Source: JBBKWH01 sp037968855
GTDB lineage: Bacteria; Pseudomonadota; Gammaproteobacteria; Pseudomonadales; Moraxellaceae
Direction: 5' to 3'
Assembly (NCBI GenBank): GCA_037968855.1
Contig: JBBKWH010000076.1
Span: forward strand, 1-64,000
Length of the DNA: 64,000 nt
Numbering within the stretch: position 1 is the first letter of the stretch; every line of letters begins with the position of its first letter. Below the pieces are notes generated by a model, which saw nothing but the letters and a program-made list of their open reading frames with translations, did not search any database and had not been told where the DNA came from. Position numbers and translations under genes: made by a program. Positions 1 to 8,701 of the stretch are shown piece after piece.

Positions 1-301
1 CATCAACGCCATCCAAATAGTCGGTTTTTAGCTCAACTGTTTGGCCTAATGCCTCGCTTAAATAAGCGGCAACAGGCGCTAATGAATTTTCGGCAGAGGA
101 TTCGCCTTCGGTTGGACGACCCAAATGAGAGCAAACCATCACCGCTGCACCTTGCGATAAGGCCTGACGAATGGTCGGCAAGGCCGCACGTAAACGTGCA
201 TCACTAGTGATTTGGCCATTTTTGACAGGAACGTTTAAATCTTCGCGAATCAATACCCGCTTGGCTTGCAGGTCTTGATCCGTCATGCGTAGAAAATTCA
301 T
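1..301 (-). CDS. pgk: Phosphoglycerate kinase, N-terminal fragment (cut by window edge)
   Basis: Reading the minus strand from an ATG at 301 gives about 100 residues that match the start of bacterial phosphoglycerate kinase: an opening MNFLRMTDQDLQAKRVLIRE, the motif REDLNVPVKNG, and the substrate-loop motif MVCSHLGRPTEGE. The rest lies beyond the left edge. The enzyme is cytosolic and transfers the phosphoryl group of 1,3-bisphosphoglycerate to ADP in glycolysis, and the reverse in gluconeogenesis. It lies downstream of the GAPDH-family gene at 2174-3208, the usual tkt-epd-pgk order, but here ohr, ohrR and a thioesterase gene separate them, so it probably has its own promoter in the 175 bp before it. 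Identity is firm although partial. Confidence 0.95.
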   Translation of the reverse strand, partial: MNFLRMTDQDLQAKRVLIREDLNVPVKNGQITSDARLRAALPTIRQALSQGAAVMVCSHLGRPTEGESSAENSLAPVAAYLSEALGQTVELKTDYLDGVD

Positions 302-410
302 CGACGTGCGCTCATTAAATTTGGTGCGCGGATTTTAATGCAATTACCGTTGCCCTGCCATGTTTCTGCTACCGCATCGATGCTTAGCATCCTCAATCCG
401 AGCGCATACC

Positions 411-443
411 AAAAAAAACGCCATCTATATGCAGATGGCGTTT
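411..443 (-). terminator. Intrinsic terminator of ohr
   Basis: An 11-bp perfect stem (416-426 with 433-443, core CGCCATCT/AGATGGCG) with a 6-nt loop. Read on the minus strand it is followed by a run of T (A at 411-418). It lies just past the ohr stop codon and before pgk. Confidence 0.85.
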
Positions 444-476
444 GAATCAATCGGATCAGTTATCCGTTCAGTTGGC

Positions 477-902
477 TTACACCACGCTCAGTTGTACATC
501 CACGTTGCCGCGGGTGGCATTGGAGTACGGACAGACTTGATGCGCCTTGGCCACCAATGCTTCGGCATCGGCCAAGGCCATATCTGGAATATGTACCTCA
601 AGTGCAACTGTAATGGCAAAACCACCTGCACATGGGCCAATACCAACTTGTCCGTTCACTGTTGTTGCTGCGGGTAGTTTTATTTTTTGCTGTCCGGCCA
701 CAAACCCCATTGCACCCAAAAAGCAGGCCGAATAACCAGCAGCAAATAACTGCTCTGGGTTTGTCCCTTCACCACCAGCACCACCAAGGGCTTTAGGCGT
801 CGAGAGTTGTACATCCAGCGCACCATCGCTAGAACGGGCAATGCCGGTACGTCCACCTGTTGCTGAGGCTTGGGCGGTATATAACACTTGATCAGGTTGC
901 AT
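477..902 (-). CDS. ohr: Organic hydroperoxide resistance peroxidase Ohr
   Basis: A 141-residue Ohr/OsmC-family protein, the usual length for Ohr. Ohr is a cytosolic thiol peroxidase that reduces organic and fatty-acid hydroperoxides with a redox cysteine pair recycled by lipoylated proteins. The pair is visible: Cys60 in GYSACFLGAM and Cys124 in HQVCPYSNATRGN, with the typical YTAQASATGGRTG opening. The next gene upstream on the same strand is the MarR-type regulator at 1086-1580, the classic ohr-ohrR pairing. A 14-bp palindrome at 987-1000 lies in its promoter region and a strong terminator follows at 411-443, so it is probably transcribed alone from its own regulated promoter. Start ATG at 902. 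Confidence 0.97.
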   Translation of the reverse strand: MQPDQVLYTAQASATGGRTGIARSSDGALDVQLSTPKALGGAGGEGTNPEQLFAAGYSACFLGAMGFVAGQQKIKLPAATTVNGQVGIGPCAGGFAITVALEVHIPDMALADAEALVAKAHQVCPYSNATRGNVDVQLSVV

Positions 903-986
903 TCGGTTTTCTCACTCATCAATAAAAGGCAGCACAACGCATGACACATGCTTGCTTGAATACCCTATTAAAATATCACGCAATTA

Positions 987-1000
987 AATAGCGCGCTATT
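987..1000. promoter_or_regulatory. Palindrome upstream of ohr, candidate OhrR operator
   Basis: AATAGCGCGCTATT is a perfect 14-bp palindrome inside an AT-rich stretch (TTA before, AAA after), 85 bp upstream of the ohr start. OhrR is known to bind palindromes in ohr promoters; assignment here is inferred from position. Confidence 0.55.
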
Positions 1001-1085
1001 AAAATCACCAAACCAATACACATGGCTGTCATGTGTATCTGTGTCTTCTGTATTAGTGAGGCTGTTTGTGTTGCCGCGCTAACAA

Positions 1086-1580
1086 CTAGCCGTGAAACTG
1101 ACTGAGCAACTGACCACGTAGATGCTCAAGATTCTGTTTAAGATCGGTTAGTTCAGTCATAGAGCATTGGGTTGCACAAATCACTTGTTGAGGAACCATC
1201 GCGGCTTGCGACTTTAATTGCAGGCCCTGCTCTGTCAGCTCAATCACCCGTTGCCGCTCGTCATGACTACAGCGTTTGCGCAAAATAAGGCCAGCGCTTT
1301 CGAGTCTTTTGAGCAAGGGCGTGAGGGTTGCCGAGTCCAAATACAGTTGAGCACCAATGGTGTTGACGCTGACGCCGTCTTTTTCCCACAACACCATCAT
1401 GACTAAATATTGCGGATAGGTCAGGCCAAGCGGCTCTAACAACTTACGGTAGATGCGATTCATCGCCAACCCTGTTGAATACAAGGCAAAACAAGCTTGC
1501 GCATCCAGACGAAGAAAGTCCGGATTGGGTTCATTGAGCAGCTCGATCTCGGGCGCCAATGTGGTCTTTGTTTGACTCAT
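1086..1580 (-). CDS. ohrR: MarR-family peroxide-sensing repressor OhrR
   Basis: A 164-residue winged-helix MarR protein. OhrR represses ohr until its N-terminal reactive cysteine is oxidised by organic hydroperoxide. The sensing cysteine is present (Cys30 in LDAQACFALYSTGLAM, the OhrR signature), followed by the dimerisation helices, the DNA-recognition region around DSATLTPLLKRLESAG (about 81-96) and the wing with RKRCSHDERQR. A second cysteine occurs in that wing (CSHDE) and a third near the C-terminus (VICATQC), so a two-cysteine mechanism is possible but not proven. It sits 183 bp upstream of ohr on the same strand. A 22-bp interrupted palindrome directly before its ATG suggests autoregulation. 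Confidence 0.95.
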   Translation of the reverse strand: MSQTKTTLAPEIELLNEPNPDFLRLDAQACFALYSTGLAMNRIYRKLLEPLGLTYPQYLVMMVLWEKDGVSVNTIGAQLYLDSATLTPLLKRLESAGLILRKRCSHDERQRVIELTEQGLQLKSQAAMVPQQVICATQCSMTELTDLKQNLEHLRGQLLSQFHG

Positions 1581-1582
1581 AG

Positions 1583-1604
1583 GTATAGTTTCCTAAAACT
1601 ATAC
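1583..1604. promoter_or_regulatory. Inverted repeat before ohrR, candidate autoregulatory operator
   Basis: GTATAGTTT-CCTA-AAACTATAC: perfect 9-bp arms around a 4-bp centre, ending 2 bp before the ohrR start codon. Its position would let a bound repressor block ohrR. The arms differ from the palindrome before ohr. Confidence 0.6.
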
Positions 1605-1728
1605 ACACGCTAGACAGGCTGCGAATGATTGTCAAGTGCAACAAACTCGCTATTTTTTGGTATGGACTGCCATTAAAATCTGACAAAAAGCATTTTATGC
1701 TTATTTTTTGGCCAAAAAACGTCTATTT

Positions 1729-2166
1729 ATGAGCCACACATCTACCATATTGGCAGAGCAAATCAATCACATTATTGCCCAAGGACTACCACAAGCACAG
1801 GACAGTGGGTTTTGTGTCACTCATGCCGAGGCGCAACAGGTACGCTGTGTTTTGACCTATCATGCCGATCAAATGCGACCGGGCAATACACTTTCCGGCC
1901 CGACCATGATGATGCTGGCAGATGCTGCCATGTATGCCCTCGTACTGGCCAATGATCCCAATCAAATTATGTCGGTCACCCATGATTTTCATATTCATTT
2001 TTTGGCGCGACCTGCACCACAAGACCTGATCGCAATCGCCACTTTACTGCGCGCCGGTCGTCGCTCAATGGTCATGCGAGTCGATCTGTATAGCAACAAC
2101 ACCTTGGTCGCACACGCCACTGGCAGTTATGCACGAGTAGCGCCTCGTATGTCGTCAAACCCATAG
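1729..2166 (+). CDS. PaaI-type hotdog-fold acyl-CoA thioesterase
   Basis: A 145-residue single hotdog domain. The segment PGNTLSGPTMMMLADAAMY forms the characteristic central helix region with the acidic residue of PaaI-type thioesterases, followed by the strands SVTHDFHIHFLARP and LLRAGRRSMVMRVDLY. Such enzymes hydrolyse acyl- or aryl-CoA thioesters in the cytosol; the substrate cannot be read. The reading frame is open from a TTG at 1708, but the ATG at 1729 gives the natural N-terminus (MSHTSTILAEQ); no clear ribosome-binding site is seen. The gene converges with the dehydrogenase gene ending at 2174, leaving only 7 bp between stops, and is divergent from ohrR. Confidence 0.85.
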   Translation: MSHTSTILAEQINHIIAQGLPQAQDSGFCVTHAEAQQVRCVLTYHADQMRPGNTLSGPTMMMLADAAMYALVLANDPNQIMSVTHDFHIHFLARPAPQDLIAIATLLRAGRRSMVMRVDLYSNNTLVAHATGSYARVAPRMSSNP

Positions 2167-2173
2167 GGATGGC

Positions 2174-3208
2174 TTAAATAGGTTTGAGCACGCCACACAA
2201 ATCAATCAATCGATTGGCATAGCCCCACTCGTTGTCATACCACGCCAACACTTTGGCTTGACGTCCTGCGGTCATGGTTTGCAACATATCGACAATCAAC
2301 GAAAACGGCTGATGATTAAAATCACTCGACACCAAGGGTTGATCGGTTACATCCATAATGCCGTGATACGGCCCTAGCGCAGCCTGCGTTAATGCAGCAT
2401 TAATGCTGGCAGCATCGGCTGGCCGCTGCATAATAAAGGTTAGATCAATGGCCGCCACATTGATGGTCGGCACACGAATCGAATAACCCTCAATCCGTCC
2501 TTCCATCTGTGGCATGACGTTTTTGAGTGCGCCTAACGCACTCGACGTGGTTGGAATAATATTAAAGCCCGAAGCCCGCGCCCGCCGTGGATCACGATGC
2601 GCATGATCAAGTACCGCCTGATCGGTGGTCACTGCGTGAATCTCGGTCATCAGCGCCGACTCAATGCCAAAGGCATCATCCAAAATTTTGACCAATGGCA
2701 CGAGCGCCTGTGTGGTGCATGACACGCTGGATAACACCCGATGCGCTGGCAAAATCTGATCATGATTGACACCGTACACAATCGCCGCATCAACCGTGTC
2801 AAACGGCGCAGCGCCGATAATCACCCGTTTGGCTCCTGCGGTCAGATGCTTGGATGCACCCTCGCGTGAACGAAAAAATCCGGTGCACTCCAACACCACA
2901 TCAACCGCCAATTCCGCCCAAGGCAAATCGCTTGGATCGGCTTTGCGCAACAAGGGAATCTGACACTTAAGCCCCAAACTCTCGATGCTTAAACGCTGAC
3001 CATCAAAATCGACTCGCCCAGCAAATCGGCCATGTGTGCTGTCAAAGCGCAACAAATGCGCCAGTGTTTCGCCCTCTGCCGTGTCATTAATCGCCACAAT
3101 TTCAAAAGCGGGCCAACAGCCATTTTCCATCCAAGCGCGCAGCACATTGCGGCCAATACGACCAAAGCCATTGATGGCAACACGAAGGGGTCTAGACGGT
3201 GCGTTCAA
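2174..3208 (-). CDS. epd: GAPDH-family dehydrogenase, probably erythrose-4-phosphate dehydrogenase (or type I GAPDH)
   Basis: A 344-residue NAD-dependent phosphorylating aldehyde dehydrogenase: Rossmann motif INGFGRIGR near the N-terminus, catalytic Cys in SSVSCTTQAL, then the catalytic His in EIHAVTTDQ, and WYDNEWGYANR near the end. The segment DQAVLDHAHRDPRRARA and RVPTINVAAIDLTF resemble Epd more than GapA, and the tkt-epd-pgk order is typical of Epd, which feeds pyridoxal phosphate synthesis; a glycolytic role cannot be excluded. Two oddities: the residue after SCTT is Gln where the family has Asn, and the only in-frame start is TTG at 3208. An ATG 13 nt further upstream is out of frame. 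Family certain; substrate not. Confidence 0.85.
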   Translation of the reverse strand: MNAPSRPLRVAINGFGRIGRNVLRAWMENGCWPAFEIVAINDTAEGETLAHLLRFDSTHGRFAGRVDFDGQRLSIESLGLKCQIPLLRKADPSDLPWAELAVDVVLECTGFFRSREGASKHLTAGAKRVIIGAAPFDTVDAAIVYGVNHDQILPAHRVLSSVSCTTQALVPLVKILDDAFGIESALMTEIHAVTTDQAVLDHAHRDPRRARASGFNIIPTTSSALGALKNVMPQMEGRIEGYSIRVPTINVAAIDLTFIMQRPADAASINAALTQAALGPYHGIMDVTDQPLVSSDFNHQPFSLIVDMLQTMTAGRQAKVLAWYDNEWGYANRLIDLCGVLKPI

Positions 3209-3291
3209 ATAAGGGTCTCATCAGTCAGGTGATGCGTGGCATGGCACAGATTAGATCAAAGCAGCCAACCACTCACACAAAAAAACAGTCT

Positions 3292-5049
3292 TCAGGATAG
3301 TGCCGGCGCGGTCACAAACACCAACGCCAATCGAATCTCGTTATAACTCATCTGTCGCTCAATCGACTCAAAAATCGGTCGTAATTTAATTGAGCCATCT
3401 TCGTTAAAATGATCGTCATTTTTGTGCTGGGTCAAAAACTTAACTACCTCACTCACATCATGAATCACCTCATCACTGGGACGAATGCGTGCCAAATCAA
3501 AAGTAGGTTCTTGCGTCTTGAGCTTGGCCAAATGGTTAATGATGGTCGCTTGAGTCAACTCTCGTTGATCGGCAATGGTTGCCAAATCTAGCCCTTGCTC
3601 AAACAGCACTTTGGTCTGGGCCAAGGTATCCTCTGAGATCACTTTGCTGCTACTAGCTTTCTTTTTGCCCAATAAACGCTGCTCGTTTTTGGCGATCTCG
3701 GCAGCATCAAGTGTGCCGCCACAACGACGGACAAACTGATTATGCAGCACGGTGAGGTCTGGCGTGCCATCGCGATTGGCCCACTGCCCTTCGGCTTCGG
3801 CAGACAGTTCGGCAAAGCGCTGATCGGCCTTAATCGCCAAACGATCTAACTCTAACGCGGTTCGGTTAATGCCCAGCAAACGTAACCCATCCAGACTTTT
3901 GAGCCGTGACAACGCCACATAGCCTTGGCCTTTTTCGAAGGTTTTGGATAGGTCAATTTCGGCGGCCTCCAACGTCATGCCTTGGCTTTTGTGCACGGTC
4001 ATGGCCCATGCCAGACACAAGGGAATCTGACTATAAGTCGCCAAGGCTTTGCCCGCATCGTTATCAACCGACCACGATTCCGGTGCAACAATCAGGCTTG
4101 AGCCATCGCGCAGCTTGACCTTGGGCAAAATACCAAACTCCATATCCTGCTCAAACCCCGTCACCTCACCTAAAGTGCCGTTGATATAACCCTCATCAAA
4201 ATTATTTTTGACAAACATGACTTTGGCACCAATTTTTAACACCAACTGGGCAGGCGCACGCACTGCACCACTGAGGGTCATCAGCATTTTTTCGTTGCCT
4301 TTACTGCTGGCATTAAAGGTGTGGGTGGTGCTGTCAAGGCTGGTCAAATGCTGTTGATTGATCTGATCAACATTGACGTTATGGGTAAACAGACGGGTAA
4401 TGTCGTCTTGTAAGTGGTGCTGCTGAGTTTGCTTTAACTCGTGAATGCTGTGCTCGCTAATCTGCTCACGCCGAATCTCATTTAAAATTCGATTCAGCGC
4501 GTTGTCGTTGTCTTGTCGATGCTGCTCTGTCAAATAGCAAATTTTAAACTGTGCATCCAGCCAAGCCTTGGACATAAAGGCAAATTTATCGCGGTTGCTT
4601 TCGTCTGACTTGCCCACTGGTGGCAACTGAAAAAAATCTCCCGCTACAATCACTTGCAGGCCACCAAACGCGGCATCGGTGTCTTTAAAATATTTGAGGA
4701 TTTGATTGACCACATCTAACTGTTTGGCATGTAGCATCGAGATTTCATCAATGATCAACACCTTGGCACTGTCAAGATGATTGCGCAGGTATTTGCGCTC
4801 ATACATCCGCGCCAGATCGTGGTCATCAAGGCTGTCTTTGATCCCCATACCCGACCACGTGTGGATGGTCATGCCGTTCATGTGGGTTGCGGCAATGCCG
4901 GTGGATGCCGTCACCGCGACTGGCACTTTGCGTGCCTTCAGATAATGAATGTATTGATTGAGCGTATAGGTTTTGCCCGCACCTGCCGAGCCGGTCAAAA
5001 ATACATTTTGGCCTGATTTTAGGATGTTTAAGGCGGTGGTTTGATTCAT
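3292..5049 (-). CDS. Pif1/RecD-like superfamily 1 helicase with C-terminal helix-turn-helix
   Basis: A 585-residue protein starting at ATG 5049 (MNQTTALNILKSGQNVF); the frame stays open further upstream but without a helicase-like N-terminus. Walker A is GSAGAGKT at 20-27, Walker B IDEISML, and late SF1B motifs AMTVHKSQGMTLEAAEIDL and GQGYVALSRLKSLDGLRLLG match Pif1-type 5'-3' DNA helicases. After the motor, about residues 485-525 (EDTLAQTKVLFEQGLDLATI onward) look like the helix-turn-helix domain found at the ends of some RecQ and Pif1 relatives. Probable role: unwinding structured DNA during replication or repair. It lies between tkt and epd on the same strand but behind a strong terminator, so it is unlikely to be cotranscribed with tkt. 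Confidence 0.88.
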   Translation of the reverse strand: MNQTTALNILKSGQNVFLTGSAGAGKTYTLNQYIHYLKARKVPVAVTASTGIAATHMNGMTIHTWSGMGIKDSLDDHDLARMYERKYLRNHLDSAKVLIIDEISMLHAKQLDVVNQILKYFKDTDAAFGGLQVIVAGDFFQLPPVGKSDESNRDKFAFMSKAWLDAQFKICYLTEQHRQDNDNALNRILNEIRREQISEHSIHELKQTQQHHLQDDITRLFTHNVNVDQINQQHLTSLDSTTHTFNASSKGNEKMLMTLSGAVRAPAQLVLKIGAKVMFVKNNFDEGYINGTLGEVTGFEQDMEFGILPKVKLRDGSSLIVAPESWSVDNDAGKALATYSQIPLCLAWAMTVHKSQGMTLEAAEIDLSKTFEKGQGYVALSRLKSLDGLRLLGINRTALELDRLAIKADQRFAELSAEAEGQWANRDGTPDLTVLHNQFVRRCGGTLDAAEIAKNEQRLLGKKKASSSKVISEDTLAQTKVLFEQGLDLATIADQRELTQATIINHLAKLKTQEPTFDLARIRPSDEVIHDVSEVVKFLTQHKNDDHFNEDGSIKLRPIFESIERQMSYNEIRLALVFVTAPALS

Positions 5050-5140
5050 AGGACAGCAAGATCTGCGCGTGGGCGTGTGCCATAGTTTAATGAATTCGAG
5101 CGTGCGATGCTGTTGTTTGCGCGATGCAGTCGCAAAAACC

Positions 5141-5170
5141 AAAAATCCCTGTCATTTGACAGGGATTTTT
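5141..5170. terminator. Bidirectional terminator after tkt
   Basis: A perfect 13-bp stem AAAAATCCCTGTC / GACAGGGATTTTT with a 4-nt loop (ATTT), giving T runs on both strands. It lies 40 bp past the tkt stop and before the helicase gene. Confidence 0.93.
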
Positions 5171-5211
5171 GATCACACAATACGATCTAGCCATGTGGCA
5201 TCAATAGATGC

Positions 5212-7200
5212 TTAGCCCACCAGTTCGTTGACCGCAGCCACCACCGCATCGGTGGTAATGCCAAAATGCTTGTACAAGTCTCTGGCCGGTGCAGACTCGC
5301 CAAAGGTGGTCATGCCAATCACTTTGCCGTCTAGACCAACAAACTTCCACCAGTAGTCCACATGCGCGGCTTCAACGGCCACACGCGCACGGATCGCGCT
5401 AGGCAAGACTGACTCGCGATAGGCCGCATCTTGCTGCATAAACACTTCGCATGATGGCATCGATACCACACGCACACCGTCGAGCTGTTCGTAGGCTTGC
5501 ATCGCGAGTTCTAGCTCAGAACCAGTGGCAATGATGATCGCTTTAAGCTCGCCTTTGGCTTCGGCCAGCACATAGCCACCTTTGGCAACATTGGCCAGTT
5601 GCTCTGGCGTACGCACCATGTGTGGCAGGTTTTGACGGCTAAACACCAAGGCGGTTGGGCCATCTTTACGCTGCAAGGCTGACTTCCACGACACAGCGGA
5701 TTCAACGGTATCGGCAGGACGCCATAGATTGAGGTTTGGCGTACCACGCAAGGACGCGATTTGTTCAATCGGCTGGTGGGTTGGACCGTCTTCGCCCAGA
5801 CCAATCGAGTCGTGCGTGTAAACATGGATCACACGCTGCTTCATCAAAGCAGACATGCGTACCGCGTTACGTGCATATTCCATAAAAATCAGGAAAGTAG
5901 CGACGTAAGGAATAAAACCACCATGCAAGGCAACGGCGTTGGCAATCGCGGTCATGCCAAATTCACGCACACCGTAATGCACATAGTTACCGGCAGGATT
6001 GTCTTGAATGCCTTCACAACCCTTCCAAATGGTCAGGTTAGAACCGGCCAAGTCAGCAGAACCGCCCAGCAATTCTGGCAGCATTGGGCCAAAAGCTTGT
6101 AGGGCATTTTGGCTGGCTTTGCGGCTGGCGATGGTTTCGGCTTTGTCGTTGCAAGCCGCAATAAACGCATCGGCTTTGGCTTCAAAATCAGCGGGCAAAT
6201 CGCCGCTTAGACGGCGGGTCAATTCGGCGGATAACTCAGGATAGCGCTGAGTATAGACGTCCATTACCGAATTCCAGTGCTGCTCTAATGCACTGCCTTT
6301 GGCCTTGCCATCCCATGCTTCGTAGATGTCGTCAGCCAAGCTAAAAGCGTCGTCAGTCCAACCGAGCGCTGCACGAGTCAGACCAATCTCAGCAGCACCA
6401 AGCGGCGCGCCGTGGCAGTCTTCTTTGCCTTGCTTGTTTGGCGAACCTAAACCAATGATGGTTTTGCAGATCAACAGTGACGGCTTGCTGGTTTCAGCTT
6501 GGGCAGCCAAGGTGGCTTCACGCAAGGCTTGCGCATCATGACCATCCACACGAATCACGTGCCAGCCATACGCCTCAAAGCGCTTAAAGGTATCGTCCGA
6601 GAACCAACCTTCAACTTCGCCATCAATCGAGATGCCGTTGTCGTCGTAGTAGGCGATCAATTTACCCAAGCCCAGCGTGCCCGCCAACGAGCATACCTCG
6701 TGCGAGATGCCTTCCATCAAGCAGCCATCGCCCAAGAAGCAATAGGTAAAGTGATCGACCACGTTCAACTCATCGCGGTTGAACTGTGCGGCAAGGGTTT
6801 TTTCGGCAATCGCAAAACCAACCGCATTGGCAAGGCCCTGACCCAATGGTCCTGTGGTGGTTTCGACACCGACGGTATAGCCATATTCTGGGTGACCCGG
6901 CGTTTTGCTGTGTAATTGACGGAACTGGCGCAAATCGTCCATGCTCAAGTCATAACCAGACAAATGCAACAAGGCATATTGCAACATCGAGCCATGGCCA
7001 TTGGACAAGACAAAACGGTCACGGTTTGGCCAGTTCGGGTTGCTTGGGTTATGACGTAAGAACTGACGCCACAACACTTCGGCAATATCGGCCATGCCCA
7101 TCGGGGCGCCGGGATGACCAGAATTCGCTTGCTGGACGGCATCCATCGCCAGCACACGGATGGCATTGGCGAGTCGTCGTTCGTTTAAAGGTGTGGTCAT
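5212..7200 (-). CDS. tkt: Transketolase
   Basis: About 662 residues, normal for bacterial transketolase. The enzyme is a cytosolic thiamine-diphosphate protein that moves two-carbon units between sugar phosphates in the non-oxidative pentose phosphate pathway, also producing erythrose 4-phosphate. Visible motifs: NSGHPGAPMGMADIAEVLW near the N-terminus, the cofactor motif GDGCLMEGISHE, the catalytic acidic residue in REFGMTAIANAVALHGG, and VYTHDSIGLGEDGPTHQP. Start chosen as ATG at 7200 (MTTPLNERRLANAIR); a TTG three codons upstream is less likely. It diverges from metK across 225 bp that must contain both promoters, and ends at a strong terminator. The dehydrogenase and pgk further down the strand belong to the same pathway neighbourhood. 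Confidence 0.97.
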   Translation of the reverse strand: MTTPLNERRLANAIRVLAMDAVQQANSGHPGAPMGMADIAEVLWRQFLRHNPSNPNWPNRDRFVLSNGHGSMLQYALLHLSGYDLSMDDLRQFRQLHSKTPGHPEYGYTVGVETTTGPLGQGLANAVGFAIAEKTLAAQFNRDELNVVDHFTYCFLGDGCLMEGISHEVCSLAGTLGLGKLIAYYDDNGISIDGEVEGWFSDDTFKRFEAYGWHVIRVDGHDAQALREATLAAQAETSKPSLLICKTIIGLGSPNKQGKEDCHGAPLGAAEIGLTRAALGWTDDAFSLADDIYEAWDGKAKGSALEQHWNSVMDVYTQRYPELSAELTRRLSGDLPADFEAKADAFIAACNDKAETIASRKASQNALQAFGPMLPELLGGSADLAGSNLTIWKGCEGIQDNPAGNYVHYGVREFGMTAIANAVALHGGFIPYVATFLIFMEYARNAVRMSALMKQRVIHVYTHDSIGLGEDGPTHQPIEQIASLRGTPNLNLWRPADTVESAVSWKSALQRKDGPTALVFSRQNLPHMVRTPEQLANVAKGGYVLAEAKGELKAIIIATGSELELAMQAYEQLDGVRVVSMPSCEVFMQQDAAYRESVLPSAIRARVAVEAAHVDYWWKFVGLDGKVIGMTTFGESAPARDLYKHFGITTDAVVAAVNELVG

Positions 7201-7425
7201 GCTGGACAAATCCGCAGGTCAAAAATTGCAGTTATTGTCGTTGATCTTTATGCAAGGGTAAAGGCATCAATCGCGCAAAAGCTATGAGACCTTGATCACA
7301 ATCGACCAATGAACCATTTTTTGCCGGAATCACTCTGTATGATTTTAATAGCCTTGCTAGGCGTAACCAATCAAGTCGCGTTAACATAAGCGCCAGTTTT
7401 TTTAACATGATGCGACGGAATACTC

Positions 7426-8592
7426 ATGCGCGAATACGCTGTATTTACTTCGGAATCGGTCAGTGAAGGCCATCCCGACAAAATGGCCGACCAAATTAGC
7501 GACGCCATTCTTGATGCATTACTAGAGCAAGATCCACATGCGCGTGTGGCCTGTGAAACCTTGGTCAAAACCGGCGCAGTGGTTTTGGCCGGTGAAGTCA
7601 CCACAACGGCCAACATCGATTTTGAAAAAATCGTCCGTGATACCGTCAATGACATTGGCTACAACCATTCTGATCTGGGCTTTGATGGCAGCACTTGTGC
7701 AGTGATCAACATGCTGGGCAAGCAGTCGCCGGATATCGCCCAAGGCGTTGATCGCCAAAAACCCGAAGACCAAGGCGCAGGTGACCAAGGTCTCATGTTT
7801 GGCTATGCCAGCCACGAAACCGACGTATTAATGCCCGCACCGATTCAATACGCTCATCGTTTGGTCGAGCGTCAAGCCGAACTGCGCAAAAATGGCACAT
7901 TGCCGTGGTTACGTCCCGACGCCAAAAGCCAGATCACTTTTCATTACGAAAATGGCGTCCCCAGCCGCGTCGATGCGATTGTGTTGTCAACCCAACACAA
8001 CCCAGAGATTAGCCAGACCGCGCTAAAAGAAGCGGTAATGGAAGAGATCATCAAGCAAGTGATTCCTGCTGAGTGGCTACATGCAGGCACGCAGTACCAC
8101 ATTAACCCAACCGGTATTTTTATTATCGGCGGGCCTGTCGGTGACTGCGGTCTAACTGGTCGCAAAATTATTGTCGATACCTACGGCGGCATGGCGCGGC
8201 ATGGTGGTGGTGCGTTCTCAGGTAAAGATCCATCCAAAGTGGATCGTTCGGCTGCTTATGCTGGTCGTTATGTGGCCAAAAATATCGTGGCTGCTGGCCT
8301 TGCAGATAAGTGCGAAATTCAAGTGAGTTACGCGATTGGTGTGGCCGAGCCAACCTCGATTTCGATCAATACGTTTGGTACGGGCAAAGTGAGCGACGAG
8401 ACCATTATCGCCTTGATACGCGAACATTTTGATCTGCGTCCTTATGGCATTACCCGTATGCTCGATCTGATCCAACCGATGTACCAACAGACCGCCAAAT
8501 ATGGTCATTTTGGTCGTCATGGTTCAGACACAGCATTTACGTGGGAAAAAACCGACAAAGCCAATGCATTAAAAGCCGCTGCTGGGCTATAA
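7426..8592 (+). CDS. metK: S-adenosylmethionine synthetase
   Basis: A 388-residue MetK. It makes S-adenosylmethionine from ATP and methionine, releasing phosphate and diphosphate, as a cytosolic tetramer. Motifs: ESVSEGHPDKMADQISDA at the N-terminus (ATP-binding His and the HPDK metal site), GAGDQGLMFGYA, and the phosphate loop GGGAFSGKDPSKVDRSAAY. ATG at 7426 is preceded by GACGGA. The 225-bp upstream region shows no recognisable SAM riboswitch fold and no clear MetJ box; two TTAACAT direct repeats occur shortly before the start. A UUCG-loop terminator follows directly at 8611, so the gene is probably monocistronic. Confidence 0.98.
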   Translation: MREYAVFTSESVSEGHPDKMADQISDAILDALLEQDPHARVACETLVKTGAVVLAGEVTTTANIDFEKIVRDTVNDIGYNHSDLGFDGSTCAVINMLGKQSPDIAQGVDRQKPEDQGAGDQGLMFGYASHETDVLMPAPIQYAHRLVERQAELRKNGTLPWLRPDAKSQITFHYENGVPSRVDAIVLSTQHNPEISQTALKEAVMEEIIKQVIPAEWLHAGTQYHINPTGIFIIGGPVGDCGLTGRKIIVDTYGGMARHGGGAFSGKDPSKVDRSAAYAGRYVAKNIVAAGLADKCEIQVSYAIGVAEPTSISINTFGTGKVSDETIIALIREHFDLRPYGITRMLDLIQPMYQQTAKYGHFGRHGSDTAFTWEKTDKANALKAAAGL

Positions 8593-8610
8593 ACGCTCTA
8601 GCAGTCAAAT

Positions 8611-8634
8611 AAGCGGACTTCGGTTCGCTTTTTT
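8611..8634 (+). terminator. Intrinsic terminator of metK
   Basis: Stem AAGCGGAC / GTTCGCTT (one G-U pair) closed by a TTCG tetraloop and followed by six T, 18 bp after the metK stop. Confidence 0.92.
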
Positions 8635-8688
8635 GTTGCCTGAACCGTTGGCATTGATTGGCCAACAATATCCACGCACCCACGCGAC

Positions 8689-8694
8689 AGGAGA
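8689..8694 (+). promoter_or_regulatory. Ribosome-binding site fixing the PepSY gene start
   Basis: AGGAGA lies 7 bp before the ATG at 8702. The frame is open from 8633, but this site shows that translation begins at 8702 and not inside the metK terminator. Confidence 0.8.
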
Positions 8695-8701
8695 ATCCGT
8701 G

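Noticed and set aside
7201..7425. SAM riboswitch upstream of metK
   Set aside because: No multi-helix fold with the expected conserved cores was found, only a small GCCT/AGGC hairpin.
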